The notes under the pieces: generated by a model
The model's input: only the letters and a program-made list of their open reading frames with translations
What the model was told of the DNA's origin: nothing
Databases searched by the model: none
Source: Azonexus sp.
GTDB lineage: Bacteria; Pseudomonadota; Gammaproteobacteria; Burkholderiales; Rhodocyclaceae
Direction: 5' to 3'
Assembly (NCBI GenBank): GCA_017983755.1
Contig: JAGOAU010000014.1
Location: 1-64,000 of the forward strand
DNA length: 64,000 bases
Part shown: positions 17,507 to 30,065 of the stretch, piece after piece
Numbering within the stretch: the stretch's first letter is position 1
Layout: each line of letters starts with the position of its first letter
Made by a program: the position numbers and the translations under genes

Positions 17507-18692
17507 CTTCCCCGACGCCAAGGGCCACTTCGGCCCCTACGGTGGCGTCTTCGTGGCCGAGACGCTGTTTGGCGCGCTCGACGAGTTGAAGGCGGCCTAT
17601 GCCGCCGCCCAGGCCGACCCCGCCTTCCGTGCCGAATACGAATACGAGTTGAAGCACTTCGTCGGCCGTCCGTCGCCGATCTACCACGCCAAGCGCTGGT
17701 CCGATCTGCTTGGCGGCGCGCAGATCTACCTCAAGCGCGAAGACCTCAACCACACCGGTGCCCACAAGGTTAACAACTGCATCGGCCAGGCCATGCTCGC
17801 AAGGCGTATGGGCAAGCCGCGCGTCATCGCCGAAACCGGCGCCGGCCAGCATGGCGTGGCGACGGCAACCGTCGCGGCCCGCTACGGCATGGAGTGCGTG
17901 GTCTACATGGGCAGCGAGGACGTCAAGCGCCAGGCCGCCAACGTTTACCGCATGAAGCTGCTCGGCGCCACCGTCGTGCCGGTGGAAAGTGGCTCGAAGA
18001 CGCTGAAGGATGCACTCAACGAGGCGATGCGCGACTGGGTCACCAACATCCACAACACCTTCTACATCATCGGCACCGTCGCCGGCCCGCATCCTTACCC
18101 GATGCTGGTGCGCGATTTCCAGAAGATCATCGGCGAGGAGTGCCTCGTGCAGATGCCGGAAATGACCGGGCGTCAGCCGGATGCGGTGATCGCTTGCGTT
18201 GGCGGCGGTTCGAACGCGATGGGCATCTTCTATCCGTACATCGATGTCGAGGGCGTCCGCCTGATCGGCATCGAGGCAGCCGGTTCCGGCATCGACAGCG
18301 GCAAGCACGCCGCGTCGCTGAGCGCCGGCGTGCCGGGCGTGCTGCACGGTAACCGCACCTACCTGTTGCAGGACGAGGACGGCCAGATCATCGAGACCCA
18401 CTCGATCTCGGCCGGCCTCGACTACCCGGGCGTCGGCCCGGAACACGCCTGGCTCAAGGACATCGGTCGCGCCGAGTACCAGCCGATCAACGATGCCGAG
18501 GCGCTCGAAGCCTTCCACAATCTCTGTCGCCTCGAAGGCATCATCCCGGCGCTCGAATCCAGCCATGCGCTGGCCTACGCTGCCAAGCTGGCGCCGACGT
18601 TGGCCAAGGACAAGATTCTGCTGGTCAACCTCTCCGGCCGAGGTGACAAGGACATGCACACCGTGGCCGAAAAATCCGGGATCGTCTTCTGA
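17493..18692 (+). CDS. trpB: tryptophan synthase beta chain
   Basis: Joins indole and serine to tryptophan using pyridoxal phosphate. The Schiff-base lysine is K92 in HTGAHKVNN, and the phosphate-binding loop GGGSNAMG is near residue 236. The N-terminal [13 protein letters not shown] matches the family. The length of 399 is normal. It starts inside the end of trpF and its last base is the first base of trpA (TGATG), which fits tight coupling of the alpha2-beta2 complex subunits. Confidence 0.98.
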   Translation: MSQYNFPDAKGHFGPYGGVFVAETLFGALDELKAAYAAAQADPAFRAEYEYELKHFVGRPSPIYHAKRWSDLLGGAQIYLKREDLNHTGAHKVNNCIGQAMLARRMGKPRVIAETGAGQHGVATATVAARYGMECVVYMGSEDVKRQAANVYRMKLLGATVVPVESGSKTLKDALNEAMRDWVTNIHNTFYIIGTVAGPHPYPMLVRDFQKIIGEECLVQMPEMTGRQPDAVIACVGGGSNAMGIFYPYIDVEGVRLIGIEAAGSGIDSGKHAASLSAGVPGVLHGNRTYLLQDEDGQIIETHSISAGLDYPGVGPEHAWLKDIGRAEYQPINDAEALEAFHNLCRLEGIIPALESSHALAYAAKLAPTLAKDKILLVNLSGRGDKDMHTVAEKSGIVF

Positions 18693-19498
18693 TGTCGCGC
18701 ATCAAGTCCGCTTTTGAACGCCTCAATGGCGAAGGCCGCAAGGCGCTGATTCCCTTCATCACCGCTGGCGACCCCGATGCCGCGCAGACCCTGCCGCTGA
18801 TGCACACGCTGGTCGAGGCCGGCGCCGACGTCATCGAGCTGGGCGTGCCATTCTCCGATCCGATGGCCGATGGCCCGACCATCCAGCGCGCCTCCGAGCG
18901 CGCCCTGGCCAAGGGCATGACCCTGCGCAAGGTGCTGGCGCTGGTTGTCGAATTCCGCAAGACCGATGCCAGGACGCCGGTCGTGCTGATGGGCTACGCC
19001 AACCCGATCGAGGCCATGGGACTGGAGAAATTTGCCGCCGCTGCCGCGCAGGCCGGTGTCGATGGCGTGCTGGTCGTCGATTACCCGCCGGAAGAGGCCG
19101 CTACCTTTGGCGCAGCGATCAAGGCGCACGGCATGGATCCGATTTTCCTGCTGGCACCGACGTCGACCGCAGCCCGCATCGCGCAGGTCGCGGAGATCGC
19201 CAGCGGCTATGTCTATTATGTATCGCTGGCCGGCGTGACCGGTTCGGGTGCCCTGAATGTCGATGCGGTGGCCGCGCGCCTGCCGCTGATTCGCGAACAG
19301 ACCGGCTTGCCGGTCGGGGTCGGTTTCGGCATCCGCGACGCGTCGACCGCAGCACGCATTGCCGGTATCGCCGACGCGGTTGTCGTCGGTAGCCGGATCA
19401 TTGAAGAAATTGAAAAATCGACGGCCGAAACCGCCTGTGCCAATGTACGGGCATTGGTCGCGGACATTCGCCGTGGTGTGGACGAGGTGAAAAAATGA
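18692..19498 (+). CDS. trpA: tryptophan synthase alpha chain
   Basis: Cleaves indole-3-glycerol phosphate to indole, which is channelled to TrpB. The catalytic Glu49 and Asp60 ([15 protein letters not shown]) fall at the same positions as in the Salmonella enzyme. The phosphate-binding GFGIRD near residue 211 and [11 protein letters not shown] near 231 are present. It is 268 residues long. Two same-strand copies of the dispersed motif lie in the coding sequence, both in S/T-TAARI codons. It overlaps accD by four bases. Confidence 0.98.
   Translation: MSRIKSAFERLNGEGRKALIPFITAGDPDAAQTLPLMHTLVEAGADVIELGVPFSDPMADGPTIQRASERALAKGMTLRKVLALVVEFRKTDARTPVVLMGYANPIEAMGLEKFAAAAAQAGVDGVLVVDYPPEEAATFGAAIKAHGMDPIFLLAPTSTAARIAQVAEIASGYVYYVSLAGVTGSGALNVDAVAARLPLIREQTGLPVGVGFGIRDASTAARIAGIADAVVVGSRIIEEIEKSTAETACANVRALVADIRRGVDEVKK
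19162..19171 (-). repeat. dispersed motif (as GTCGACCGCA)
   Basis: Inside trpA, in codons for STAARI. Confidence 0.85.
19342..19351 (-). repeat. dispersed motif (as GTCGACCGCA)
   Basis: Inside trpA, again in codons for STAARI, 180 bases after the previous copy. The repeated peptide may contribute to this pair. Confidence 0.8.
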
Positions 19499-20364
19499 GC
19501 TGGCTGACCAAACTGCTACCCCCCAAGATCAAGCGCGAACCGGGGCCGCAACGGCGCGGTGCATTGCCCGAAGGGCTGTGGAGCAAATGCGCGTCGTGCG
19601 AGGCGGTGCTCTATGCGACCGACCTCGAAAACAACCTGCAGGTCTGCCCCAAGTGCGGCCATCACAACCGTCTGGACGCTCGTCAGCGCCTCGACCTGTT
19701 GCTCGATGCCGAAGATCGCTTTGAAATCGGCGCCGAGGTCGTTCCGGTCGACAGCCTGAAATTCAAGGATTCCAAAGCCTATCCCCAGCGCCTGATGGAG
19801 GCCAACGAAGCGAGCGGCGAAAGCGATTCGCTGGTCGTGCTGCAAGGTGCCGTCAAGACTATCCCGGTCGTTGCTGCCGCCTTCGAGTTCGACTTCATGG
19901 GCGGCTCGATGGGTTCGGTGCTCGGCGAGCGTTTCGTGCGCGGCGTGCAGACCGCCGTCGAGCAGAAGATGCCCTTCATCTGCATTACCGCTTCCGGCGG
20001 CGCGCGCATGCAGGAGGGCCTGTTCTCGCTGATGCAGATGGCCAAGACGACAGCCGCGCTGACCAAGCTTTCGGAAGCCGGTCTGCCCTTCATCTCGATC
20101 CTGACCGACCCGACCATGGGCGGCGTTTCCGCTTCCTTCGCCTTCGTCGGCGACGTGGTGATCGCCGAGCCGAAGGCGCTGATCGGCTTCGCCGGTCCGC
20201 GCGTCATCGAGCAGACGGTGCGTGAAACCCTGCCCGAAGGCTTTCAGCGTTCCGAATTCATCCTCGAGAAAGGCGCCATCGACATGATCGTCGACCGCCG
20301 CGAACTGCGCGACCAGGTCGCCCGCGTTCTGGCACTTCTGCAAAAACTGCCGGCCGCCGCTTGA
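19495..20364 (+). CDS. accD: acetyl-CoA carboxylase carboxyltransferase, beta subunit
   Basis: With AccA it transfers the carboxyl group from biotin to acetyl-CoA, giving malonyl-CoA for fatty acid synthesis. The N-terminal zinc ribbon is complete (C32, C35, C51, C54), followed by the crotonase-fold domain with [14 protein letters not shown] near 137 and [11 protein letters not shown] near 163. It is 289 residues long. It overlaps trpA by four bases and folC by four bases, so the block trpF to folC is probably one transcript. Confidence 0.97.
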   Translation: MSWLTKLLPPKIKREPGPQRRGALPEGLWSKCASCEAVLYATDLENNLQVCPKCGHHNRLDARQRLDLLLDAEDRFEIGAEVVPVDSLKFKDSKAYPQRLMEANEASGESDSLVVLQGAVKTIPVVAAAFEFDFMGGSMGSVLGERFVRGVQTAVEQKMPFICITASGGARMQEGLFSLMQMAKTTAALTKLSEAGLPFISILTDPTMGGVSASFAFVGDVVIAEPKALIGFAGPRVIEQTVRETLPEGFQRSEFILEKGAIDMIVDRRELRDQVARVLALLQKLPAAA

Positions 20365-21668
20365 AGACTCTCGAAGACTGGCTGCATCATCTCGAAGGCC
20401 TGCACCCGAAAGGCCAAGCCGGCATCGAACTGGGGCTGGAGCGCATCCGGCGCGTCAAGGCGGCGCTCGGGCAGACGCAGGACTGTCCGGTCATCATCGT
20501 CGGTGGCACCAACGGCAAGGGGTCGACCTGCGCCTATCTGGAAAACATCATCGAACGCGCCGGCTACAAGGTCGGCTGCTACACCTCGCCGCACCTGCTG
20601 GTCTACAACGAGCGGGTGCGCGTCAACGGACAGCCGGCCAGTGACGAAGCCCTGTGCGCCGCCTTCGCCCGTGTCGAGGCGGCACGGCAGCAAGTCGCCA
20701 CGGCGCTGACCTATTTCGAATTCGGCACCCTGGCCGCCTGGGAGGTATTTGCGGCCGCCGGCGTCGACGCCGCGATTCTCGAAGTCGGCCTCGGTGGCCG
20801 GCTGGATGCGGTCAACGCCTACGAACCCGACGCTTCCATCGTCACCACGGTCGCCCTCGACCATACCGAGTGGCTGGGGCCGGATCGCGAGAGCATCGGC
20901 TTCGAGAAGGCCGGCATCTATCGCGCCGGCAAGCCGGCCCTGTGCGCTGACCCGCAGCCGCCGCAAAGCCTGCTCGACCATGCGGCCGCCATCGGGGCCG
21001 ACCTGCGGCTGATCGGCCGCGATTTCGGTTTCGAGCGACCTGCTGCGGAAAGTAACGAGAACCGGCTACAGTGGCGCTGGTGGTGCCGTTCCGGCGAGAA
21101 AATCATCAAGCGCGCTCTGGCCTACCCTGGCCTGCGCGGGCCGACCCAGTTGTACAACGCCAGCGTCGCGCTGGCGGCACTCGAGGCGCTGGGCGACAAG
21201 CTGCCGGTGACCATGCAGGCGATCCGGCCGGGGCTGATCGAAACCGAGCTGGCCGGCCGCTTCCAGGTGGTGCCGGGCAAGCCGGCCATCGTCCTCGACG
21301 TCGGCCACAACCCGCAGGCGATCAAGGTGCTGGCCGACAACCTGTCGGGCATGGGTTTCTTCGACCGCACGCATGCCGTGGTCGGCATGTTGAACGACAA
21401 GGACATCGTCGGCGCCCTGCGGGCCTTGAAGGGCAAGGTCGATTTCTGGCACGTGGCGACGCTGGGCGGCCCGCGCGGCACTTCCGCCGAGGCGCTGGGT
21501 GCCATGATTGCCGGCGCCGGCCTCGGTGGCGAGATCATCTGCCACACCTCGCCACAGGCCGCGATGCAGGCGGCCAAGGGGCAAGCCGCTGAAAGTGATA
21601 GAATTCTGGCCTTTGGATCCTTCTACACGGTGGCCGGGGCGCTGCAAGCGCTGCGTGTCAAACCCTAG
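20361..21668 (+). CDS. folC: dihydrofolate / folylpolyglutamate synthase
   Basis: Adds glutamate to dihydropteroate and to folates in an ATP-dependent Mur-ligase-type reaction. The ATP loop [14 protein letters not shown] is at about residues 47-60, [13 protein letters not shown] follows near 74, and the C-terminal [10 protein letters not shown] near 313 is typical. TTG is the start at 20361, overlapping accD. It is 435 residues long. An internal codon run for LDAVNAY carries a TGCGGTCAAC copy of the dispersed motif. Confidence 0.95.
   Translation: MKTLEDWLHHLEGLHPKGQAGIELGLERIRRVKAALGQTQDCPVIIVGGTNGKGSTCAYLENIIERAGYKVGCYTSPHLLVYNERVRVNGQPASDEALCAAFARVEAARQQVATALTYFEFGTLAAWEVFAAAGVDAAILEVGLGGRLDAVNAYEPDASIVTTVALDHTEWLGPDRESIGFEKAGIYRAGKPALCADPQPPQSLLDHAAAIGADLRLIGRDFGFERPAAESNENRLQWRWWCRSGEKIIKRALAYPGLRGPTQLYNASVALAALEALGDKLPVTMQAIRPGLIETELAGRFQVVPGKPAIVLDVGHNPQAIKVLADNLSGMGFFDRTHAVVGMLNDKDIVGALRALKGKVDFWHVATLGGPRGTSAEALGAMIAGAGLGGEIICHTSPQAAMQAAKGQAAESDRILAFGSFYTVAGALQALRVKP
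20807..20816 (+). repeat. dispersed motif TGCGGTCAAC
   Basis: Inside folC (codons for DAVNA). The left flank is GA, not GT or GC, so it could be a chance match. Confidence 0.6.
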
Positions 21669-21670
21669 TC

Positions 21671-22435
21671 ATGGAAGACAACGACGCCCAGTCACAACTC
21701 AAGAAACGCGCCCGTCGCCGCCTGGTCGGCGCGGTGGCGTTCGCCTCGGTGGTCGCCGTGGTGCTGCCCATGGTGATGGACCACGAGCCGCGACAAAGCG
21801 TGCAGGAGGTCGAGATCCGCATCCCGGGGCAGGATGAAAAGCCGCTGGCGCCCAAGTTTGCCGTGACGCCGGTCGAGAATCCGGCACCGAAGGCGCCGGA
21901 GCCTGTCGCCGACAGCAAGCCGCCGGTGGCTGCCGAGGTGGCGCCGGGCACCAAGCCGACGACGCGGGTGCTTGAGGTCGCCAAGGACAAGCCGGCGGAA
22001 AAGGCTTCGGAAAAGACACCCGAAAAGGCGCCGCCAAAGCCCGTCGAGAAACCACCGGCCAAGCCGGAGAAAACTTCGGAAAAAGCAGCCGAAAAACCTG
22101 TTGAAAAGCCAGTTGCCAAGGAGTCCGCGGCAGATGCCAAGCGCGCAGCAGCCATTCTTGCCGGCGCGAGCGCCGCTTCGGAAGCCGCACCGGCTCCGGC
22201 CAAGGCGGGCGAATTCGTGATCCTGATCGGCGCCTTCGCCAACGAGGACAATGTCCGCAACCTCAAGGGCAAGCTGGCCGAAAAGAACATCAAGACCTAC
22301 AGCGAGCCGTTGCAGACGCCGAGCGGAACCAAGACCCGGGTGCGGGCGGGGCCGTTCGCGACGCGCGAGGCGGCCGAGAAGGCGCTCGAGAAAATGAAGC
22401 AGGTCGGTGTCTCCGGCGTGATTTCGGGCAAGTGA
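21671..22435 (+). CDS. SPOR-domain membrane protein, DedD-like
   Basis: A 254-residue protein with a short cytoplasmic N-terminus, one membrane segment (LVGAVAFASVVAVVLPMVM, about 18-36), a long Pro/Lys/Glu-rich linker (60-165) with repeated EKxxEKxPEK units, and a C-terminal SPOR domain (about 182-254). SPOR domains bind denuded peptidoglycan at division sites; the layout is that of DedD. folC lies three bases upstream and cvpA starts at its stop codon, the same neighbours DedD has in E. coli (folC-dedD-cvpA-purF). Confidence 0.88.
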   Translation: MEDNDAQSQLKKRARRRLVGAVAFASVVAVVLPMVMDHEPRQSVQEVEIRIPGQDEKPLAPKFAVTPVENPAPKAPEPVADSKPPVAAEVAPGTKPTTRVLEVAKDKPAEKASEKTPEKAPPKPVEKPPAKPEKTSEKAAEKPVEKPVAKESAADAKRAAAILAGASAASEAAPAPAKAGEFVILIGAFANEDNVRNLKGKLAEKNIKTYSEPLQTPSGTKTRVRAGPFATREAAEKALEKMKQVGVSGVISGK

Positions 22436-22926
22436 TGGCGACTTTCGATTATGTCGTTCTCGGCATTGTCGCAGTTTCCCTGATGCTCGGCCTGTGGCGG
22501 GGTGTAGTGAGCGAGTTGATCGCGCTGGCGGCGTGGGTGATGGCCTTCATGGCGGCGCTCGAGTTCGGTGCCGACGCCGGCAAGGCGGTATTTACCGGTC
22601 TCGCCGATCCGGCGATCCGCGTATTGGCCGGTTGCGTGCTCGTCTTCGTCGGCGTGCTGGTGTTCATGTCGCTGATCCGGTTGGCGGTACGGAGCATGGT
22701 CAAGGCGCTCGGGCTGAGTCTGTCTGATCGCCTGCTCGGCATGTTTTTCGGCCTGGCGCGCGGGGTGTTGCTGGTGATGCTGCTGGTCGCCGCTGGCGGC
22801 ATGACCTCGGCACCTCAGCAGCCGTGGTGGAAGGAGGCGACGCTTGCGCCGCCGTTGGAAACAGCAGTTCTGGTTGCCAAACCATGGTTGCCGGACGATT
22901 TGGCAAAAAAGATTCGATTCAGTTAG
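22435..22926 (+). CDS. cvpA: CvpA-family membrane protein
   Basis: A 163-residue protein with four predicted membrane helices (for example [18 protein letters not shown] at the start and [11 protein letters not shown] near 120). CvpA was named for colicin V production and has been linked to envelope stress; its molecular role is unclear. The ATG at 22435 overlaps the stop of the SPOR gene; a GTG one codon earlier is also open. purF follows after 13 bases. Confidence 0.92.
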   Translation: MATFDYVVLGIVAVSLMLGLWRGVVSELIALAAWVMAFMAALEFGADAGKAVFTGLADPAIRVLAGCVLVFVGVLVFMSLIRLAVRSMVKALGLSLSDRLLGMFFGLARGVLLVMLLVAAGGMTSAPQQPWWKEATLAPPLETAVLVAKPWLPDDLAKKIRFS

Positions 22927-22939
22927 GCAGGAAACAGCT

Positions 22940-24481
22940 ATGTGCGGGATTCTCGGAGTGATGGCGACGTCGCCGGTTAACCAGTTGCTCTACGACGGCC
23001 TGATGGTGTTGCAGCACCGCGGCCAGGACGCGGCGGGCATTGCGACGGCGGAGGGCAACACCTTCAACCTGCACAAGGGGCCGGGGCTGGTGCGCGACGT
23101 CTTTCGCACCCGCAACATGCGCGCGCTGCCCGGCAACTGGGGGATCGGCCATGTCCGCTACCCGACCGCCGGCTCGGCCTACAATTTTGCCGAGGCGCAG
23201 CCCTTCTACGTCAATTCGCCGTTCGGCATCGTACTAGGCCACAACGGCAACCTGACCAACGCCGAACAGTTGAAGGGCGAGATGTTCCGGCTTGACCGCC
23301 GCCACATCAACACCAATTCCGATTCCGAAGTCCTGCTCAACGTGCTGGCGCACGAACTGCAGTCGGCGGCGCACGGCTACGAACTCGACGTCGACAGCAT
23401 CTTCCAGGCCGTCGCCGGGGTGCACCGCCGTTGCCGCGGCGCCTACGCCGTAGTCGCGCTGATCGCCGGCTACGGCCTGCTCGCCTTCCGCGATCCCTAC
23501 GGCATCCGGCCGCTGGTCTATGGCCAGAACGAGACCGAGGCCGGCACCGAATACCTGGTCGCTTCCGAATCGGTGGCGCTCGATACGCTGGGCTTCCAGA
23601 TGGTGCGCGACATAGAGCCGGGCGAGGCCGTATTCATCAGCCTCGATCATCAGCTCCATAGCCGCCAGTGCGCGCAGCAGCCGACCTACTCGCCGTGCAT
23701 CTTCGAGTACGTCTATCTGGCGCGCCCGGACTCCGTGATCGATGGCGTTTCGGTCTATGAAGCGCGCCTGGCGATGGGCGAACTGCTCGCCGAGAAAGTC
23801 CGCAAGAACATCCCGGTCGAGGAAATCGACGTCGTCATCCCGATTCCCGATTCCAGCCGCCCGTCAGCCATGCAGCTGGCGCAGGTGCTCGGCATTCCGT
23901 TCCGCGAAGGTTTCGTCAAGAACCGCTATGTCGGCCGCACCTTCATCATGCCCGGCCAGTCGATGCGCAAGAAATCGGTGCGCCAGAAACTGAATACCGT
24001 TGGCCAGGAGTTCAAGGGCAAGCGGGTGCTGCTGGTCGATGATTCCATCGTCCGTGGCACGACCAGCCGCGAGATCGTCGAAATGGCGCGCTCGGCCGGG
24101 GCGGTCAAGGTCTACTTCGCCTCGGCGGCACCGCCGGTGCGCTTCCCCAACGTCTACGGCATCGACATGCCGACGCGCGCCGAACTGATCGCCACCGGCC
24201 GCTCCGATGAGGGCATTGCCCGCGAGATCGGCGCCGACGCTCTGGTGTACCAGGACATCGACGCGCTCAAGCAGTCGGTGACGACGATTCGCGCCGACCT
24301 GACGGTTTTCGACGCCTCCTGCTTCGACGGCTGCTACATCACCGGCGACATCGACGAACATTACCTCGACGCCGTCGAAGGCAACCGTGGTGGCGGCAAG
24401 TCCGGCAAGGGCGACGACGACGGCGATGGCAAGGCCTCGCAGCAGCTGGTACTCGGTTTATCTGCCGGAGGCCAGGACTGA
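22940..24481 (+). CDS. purF: amidophosphoribosyltransferase
   Basis: First committed step of purine synthesis: transfers ammonia from glutamine to PRPP. It starts MCGILGVMA, so the nucleophile Cys is exposed by removal of Met and there is no propeptide. The PRPP-binding [14 protein letters not shown] is near residue 363. At 513 residues it is near the usual length. The C-terminal 45 residues contain an odd low-complexity tail rich in Gly, Lys and Asp ([15 protein letters not shown]). GAAACAG separates the ribosome site AGG from the ATG. It ends TGATG with metZ. Confidence 0.97.
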   Translation: MCGILGVMATSPVNQLLYDGLMVLQHRGQDAAGIATAEGNTFNLHKGPGLVRDVFRTRNMRALPGNWGIGHVRYPTAGSAYNFAEAQPFYVNSPFGIVLGHNGNLTNAEQLKGEMFRLDRRHINTNSDSEVLLNVLAHELQSAAHGYELDVDSIFQAVAGVHRRCRGAYAVVALIAGYGLLAFRDPYGIRPLVYGQNETEAGTEYLVASESVALDTLGFQMVRDIEPGEAVFISLDHQLHSRQCAQQPTYSPCIFEYVYLARPDSVIDGVSVYEARLAMGELLAEKVRKNIPVEEIDVVIPIPDSSRPSAMQLAQVLGIPFREGFVKNRYVGRTFIMPGQSMRKKSVRQKLNTVGQEFKGKRVLLVDDSIVRGTTSREIVEMARSAGAVKVYFASAAPPVRFPNVYGIDMPTRAELIATGRSDEGIAREIGADALVYQDIDALKQSVTTIRADLTVFDASCFDGCYITGDIDEHYLDAVEGNRGGGKSGKGDDDGDGKASQQLVLGLSAGGQD

Positions 24482-25677
24482 TGGCTGGTTTCGACGAAGA
24501 CGCGACGCCGGCCTACCGCCCGGAAACCCTGGCCGTCCGCGCCGGCCAGGAACGCAGCCAGTTCGGCGAGCATTCCGAGGCGCTCTACCTGACCTCCAGC
24601 TTCGTCTTCAAAAGCGCGGCGCTGGCCGCCCGCCGCTTTTCCGGCGAGGAGGAGGGTAACGTCTACTCGCGCTTCACCAACCCGACCGTGACCATGTTCG
24701 AGGAGCGCCTCGCTGCGCTGGAGGGTGCCGAGGACTGCGTCGCCACCGCCAGCGGCATGGCGGCGATCATGGCGCTGGTGCTGGCGCACCTGAAGAACGG
24801 CGACCACATCGTCGCCTCCAGCGGGCTCTTTGGCGCTACCGTCCAGCTCTTCTCGAACATCCTGGCGCGCACCGGCATCAGCACCACCTTCGTGCCGCAG
24901 ACCGATCCCGCTGCCTGGGCGGCGGCGATCCGTCCCGAAACGAAGCTGTTCTTCCTCGAAACGCCGTCCAATCCGTTGACGGAAATTGCCGATATTTCGG
25001 CGTTGACCGCAACAGCCCACGCCAAGGGCATTCTGGTCGCCGTCGACAACTGTTTCTGCACGCCCATCCTGCAGCGGCCGCTCGAACTCGGTGCCGATCT
25101 CGTCGTCCACTCGGCGACCAAGTATCTCGACGGCCAGGGCCGCGTTCTCGGCGGTGCCGTTTGCGGCCCGAAAAAACTGACCGAGGAGGTCTTCAAGTAC
25201 CTGCGTACCGCCGGTCCGACGCTCTCCGCCTTCAACGCCTGGGTACTGCTCAAGGGCCTGGAAACGCTGAAGATCCGTATCGAGGCGCAATCGGCCAACG
25301 CGCTGCAACTGGCGCGCTGGCTGGAAGCGCACCCGAAAGTCGCGCGCGTCTTCTACCCCGGCTTGCCGTCGCATCCGCAGTACGAACTGGCGCAGAAGCA
25401 GCAGAAGGGTGGCGGCGCCATCTTTTCCTTCGAAGTCAAGGGCGCCCGCGAGCAGGCTTGGACGGTTGTCGATCACTGCCATCTGCTGTCGATTACCGCC
25501 AATCTCGGCGATACCAAGACCACCATCACCCATCCCGCATCCACCACGCACGGCCGCATCACCCCGGAAGCCCGGGCGGCGGCCGGCATCAGCGAGGGCC
25601 TGCTGCGCGTTGCCGTCGGCCTCGAAGCCGTCGAAGACCTGCAGGTCGACCTCGAGCGCGGCCTTTCTCTCATCTGA
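24481..25677 (+). CDS. metZ: O-succinylhomoserine sulfhydrylase
   Basis: A PLP enzyme of the Cys/Met metabolism family that makes homocysteine directly from O-succinylhomoserine and sulfide. The Schiff-base lysine is K214 in HSATKYLDGQGR, and YSRFTNPT near 62 and ETPSNP near 161 contact the cofactor. The length of 398 and the purF-metZ order match the betaproteobacterial and pseudomonad MetZ rather than MetB or MetC. The start overlaps the purF stop by one base. Confidence 0.92.
   Translation: MAGFDEDATPAYRPETLAVRAGQERSQFGEHSEALYLTSSFVFKSAALAARRFSGEEEGNVYSRFTNPTVTMFEERLAALEGAEDCVATASGMAAIMALVLAHLKNGDHIVASSGLFGATVQLFSNILARTGISTTFVPQTDPAAWAAAIRPETKLFFLETPSNPLTEIADISALTATAHAKGILVAVDNCFCTPILQRPLELGADLVVHSATKYLDGQGRVLGGAVCGPKKLTEEVFKYLRTAGPTLSAFNAWVLLKGLETLKIRIEAQSANALQLARWLEAHPKVARVFYPGLPSHPQYELAQKQQKGGGAIFSFEVKGAREQAWTVVDHCHLLSITANLGDTKTTITHPASTTHGRITPEARAAAGISEGLLRVAVGLEAVEDLQVDLERGLSLI
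25002..25011 (-). repeat. dispersed motif (as GTTGACCGCA)
   Basis: Inside metZ (codons for ALTATAH), within the fuller form GGCGTTGACCGCAACAGCC. The A/T run ATATTT ends four bases before it. Confidence 0.9.
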
Positions 25678-25722
25678 TTCAACCGCGGCGCCCGGCCTGC
25701 CGGGCTGCCGCACGGAGTTCCC

Positions 25723-27003
25723 ATGCAATTTACCGATCTCGGCCTCAAGGCCGAACTCCTGCGCGCCGTCGGCGAGCAGGGCTACGATACGCCCACCCCG
25801 ATCCAGCAACAGGCCATCCCCGCCGTCATGACCGGCCAGGACCTGATGGCCACCGCGCAGACCGGTACCGGCAAGACGGCCGGCTTCACGCTGCCCATCC
25901 TGCACCGCCTGGCCAGCGGCCCGAACGACCGCCTGACCCGCATCTCCAAGACACCGCGCGTGCTGGTGCTGGTGCCGACCCGCGAACTGGCGATCCAGGT
26001 CGAGGAAAGCGTGCGTACCTACGGCAAGCACCTGCCGATCAATTCGCTGGCTGTCTTTGGCGGTGTCGGCATCAACCCGCAGATCGCCAACCTGCGCCGC
26101 GGTGTCGACATCTTGGTCGCGACGCCGGGGCGCCTGCTCGACCACGTCCAGCAGCGTACGGTCGACCTCTCAAAAATCGAGATTTTCGTTCTCGACGAAG
26201 CCGACCGCATGCTCGACATGGGCTTCATCCGCGACATCCGCAAGGTCATCGCCCTGTTGCCCAAGCAACGGCAGAACCTGATGTTCTCCGCCACCTTCTC
26301 GCCGGAAATCCGCGAACTGGCGGCCGGCCTGCTGCACCATCCGGTGTCGGTCGATGTCGCGGCGCGCAACACGGCGGCCGAGACGGTCACCCAGCGCGTC
26401 ATCGAAACCGACCGGGAAAAGAAAAAGGAACTGCTCTGCCACCTGTTCGCCACCCGTGGCTGGCACCAGGTGCTCGTCTTTGCCCGCACCAAGCACGGCG
26501 CCGACGCGCTGGCCCGCACGCTGGACAAGGCCGGCATCAAGTCGGCGGCGATCCACGGCGACAAGTCGCAGGGCGCCCGTACCCGCGCCCTCTCCGAATT
26601 CAAGGACGGCAAGCTGGTAGCGCTGGTCGCTACCGACATCGCGGCGCGCGGCATCGACATCGACGCGCTGCCCTACGTCATCAACTACGAACTGCCCAAT
26701 GTCGCCGAGGATTACGTACACCGTATCGGCCGCACCGGCCGCGCCGGCATGGAAGGCGAGGCCATCTCGCTGGTCTGCCACGACGAACGCGGCAATTTGA
26801 AGGACATCGAGAAACTGATCAAGCGCAGCCTCGAGCGGGTGGTCATTCCCGGCTTCGAGCAATCAGCCCACGCCGCCCCGCGCCCGGTGCAGCCGCCACG
26901 CGGTCCGCGCAAGCCGCAGCCGCAGGGCAAGATGCAAGGCCAGAAAGCGGGTCAAAAATCCGGTCGACCGCAGCAGCATCACAGCGGCAACCGTCACCGC
27001 TAG
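25723..27003 (+). CDS. rhlE: DEAD-box ATP-dependent RNA helicase, RhlE-type
   Basis: A 426-residue RNA helicase with all core motifs: Q motif (GYDTPTPIQ, about 20-28), AQTGTGKT (46-53), PTRELA near 86, TPGR near 134, DEAD near 163, SAT near 193, RGID near 305 and HRIGRTGR near 328. A basic Pro/Gln/Lys-rich tail (about 380-426) probably binds RNA. RhlE helicases act in ribosome assembly and RNA turnover. It converges on recQ with only four bases between the two stop codons. The tail carries a copy of the dispersed motif. Confidence 0.9.
   Translation: MQFTDLGLKAELLRAVGEQGYDTPTPIQQQAIPAVMTGQDLMATAQTGTGKTAGFTLPILHRLASGPNDRLTRISKTPRVLVLVPTRELAIQVEESVRTYGKHLPINSLAVFGGVGINPQIANLRRGVDILVATPGRLLDHVQQRTVDLSKIEIFVLDEADRMLDMGFIRDIRKVIALLPKQRQNLMFSATFSPEIRELAAGLLHHPVSVDVAARNTAAETVTQRVIETDREKKKELLCHLFATRGWHQVLVFARTKHGADALARTLDKAGIKSAAIHGDKSQGARTRALSEFKDGKLVALVATDIAARGIDIDALPYVINYELPNVAEDYVHRIGRTGRAGMEGEAISLVCHDERGNLKDIEKLIKRSLERVVIPGFEQSAHAAPRPVQPPRGPRKPQPQGKMQGQKAGQKSGRPQQHHSGNRHR
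26963..26972 (-). repeat. dispersed motif (as GTCGACCGCA)
   Basis: In the last 15 codons of rhlE (codons for GRPQQ). AAAAAT ends three bases before it. Confidence 0.88.
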
Positions 27004-27007
27004 TAAA

Positions 27008-28822
<1,815 letters not shown>

Positions 28823-28826
28823 GGTT

Positions 28827-29567
28827 TTAAGGCCGATTTTCAGCGAGGATGGCCTCGCGTTGCAGCGACTCGCCATCCCAGACCAGGCATTCGCCACGCT
28901 CTTCGTGCCAGTCGGCGAGCACCCAGCGCTCGACATGGATGCCGTCGACGATATGGTCGTGCTGCGCCGGCTGGTGGGTGTGGCCGTGGATGAAGGTGAC
29001 GTAGCCATGCTCGCGCAGGAAGTCATCGGTGGCGGCACCCTGCAGGTCGGCGTAAGGCGGGTTGTTCATGGCCTGCTGGCGCGAGCGGCTGCGCCAGCGC
29101 ATCCAGCGGGCGACGAGGCGGCGCAGGAAGCGCGGGCGGGCGAGCATTTTTTCCTGCCATTCCGGCCTGCGGACGCGGGCGCGGAAGGCCTGGTAGGCGG
29201 TATCGTCCAGGCACAGCGCATCGCCATGCGAGAGGACGAAGCTCCATTCGGGCAGCGCCAGATCGTAGGGGTCGGGCAGCAGGCGGAGGCCGGCGGCGGT
29301 AGCGAAACCCTGGCCGAGCAGGAAGTCGCGGTTGCCGTGCAGCAGGCTGATCTGCACGCCGGCATCGGCAGCGGCGCGCAGGGCGGCGACGATCCGAGCA
29401 TGGTAGGGATCGTCGATGTCGTCGTCGCCGACCCAGGCCTCGAACAGGTCGCCGAGGATGTACAGCGCCTGCGCCTGGCGGGCGCGACCGGCCAAAAAGC
29501 GGAGGAACAAAGCAGTCGCCCCGGGTGACCGGGGCGACAGGTGCAGATCGGAGATGAAAAGGATCAA
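28827..29567 (-). CDS. lpxH: UDP-2,3-diacylglucosamine diphosphatase
   Basis: Hydrolyses UDP-diacylglucosamine to lipid X in lipid A synthesis at the inner membrane. The metallophosphatase ligands are all present: ISDLHL (5-10), GDLFEAW near 39, HGNRD near 77, SHGD near 113 and HGHTH near 196. It is 246 residues long. It overlaps ppiB by four bases upstream and ends four bases before recQ, so the minus-strand genes from ppiA to recQ are likely co-transcribed. Confidence 0.96.
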   Translation of the reverse strand: MILFISDLHLSPRSPGATALFLRFLAGRARQAQALYILGDLFEAWVGDDDIDDPYHARIVAALRAAADAGVQISLLHGNRDFLLGQGFATAAGLRLLPDPYDLALPEWSFVLSHGDALCLDDTAYQAFRARVRRPEWQEKMLARPRFLRRLVARWMRWRSRSRQQAMNNPPYADLQGAATDDFLREHGYVTFIHGHTHQPAQHDHIVDGIHVERWVLADWHEERGECLVWDGESLQREAILAENRP

Positions 29568-30055
29568 ACGATCTCGGCCTTCTCGATGATCACGTCCTCG
29601 ACCGGCACGTCCTGATGGAAGCCCTTGTTGCCGGTGCGCACGGCGCGGATCTTGTCGACCACGTCCATGCCCTCGACGACTTCGCCGAACACGCAGTAGC
29701 CCCAGCCCTGGCCGGACGGCGACTTGAAGTCGAGGAAATCGTTATCGACGGTGTTGATGAAGAACTGGGCGGTGGCCGAGTGCGGGTCGTTGGTGCGCGC
29801 CATGGCGATGCTGCCGCGCTTGTTCTTGAGGCCGTTGGCGGCCTCGTTCTCGACCGGCGCCTTGCACGGCTTCTGGTTCATGTTGGGTTCGAAGCCGCCG
29901 CCCTGGATCATGAAGTTCTTGATGACGCGGTGGAAGACGGTGTTGTCATAGTGGCCGGCCTCGACATAGGCGATGAAGTTGGCGACCGTCTTCGGGGCCT
30001 TCTCGGCGTTGAGTTCGAGGGCGATGACGCCGTGGTTGGTGGTGAGCTTGATCAT
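29564..30055 (-). CDS. ppiB: cytoplasmic peptidyl-prolyl isomerase (cyclophilin B)
   Basis: A 163-residue cyclophilin without a signal peptide, which isomerises Xaa-Pro bonds in the cytoplasm. The family motifs are [13 protein letters not shown] (about 43-55), a [21 protein letters not shown] block near 85-105, and [18 protein letters not shown] near 122. The ATG at 30055 gives the expected [10 protein letters not shown]-terminus with GGAG upstream. A secreted paralogue lies ten bases upstream on the same strand. Confidence 0.95.
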   Translation of the reverse strand: MIKLTTNHGVIALELNAEKAPKTVANFIAYVEAGHYDNTVFHRVIKNFMIQGGGFEPNMNQKPCKAPVENEAANGLKNKRGSIAMARTNDPHSATAQFFINTVDNDFLDFKSPSGQGWGYCVFGEVVEGMDVVDKIRAVRTGNKGFHQDVPVEDVIIEKAEIV

Positions 30056-30065
30056 TGGGGAGTCC

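Noticed and set aside
28823..29038. A longer recQ with 72 extra N-terminal residues
   Set aside because: The extension is a shadow of lpxH; the family N-terminus and start fit 28822.
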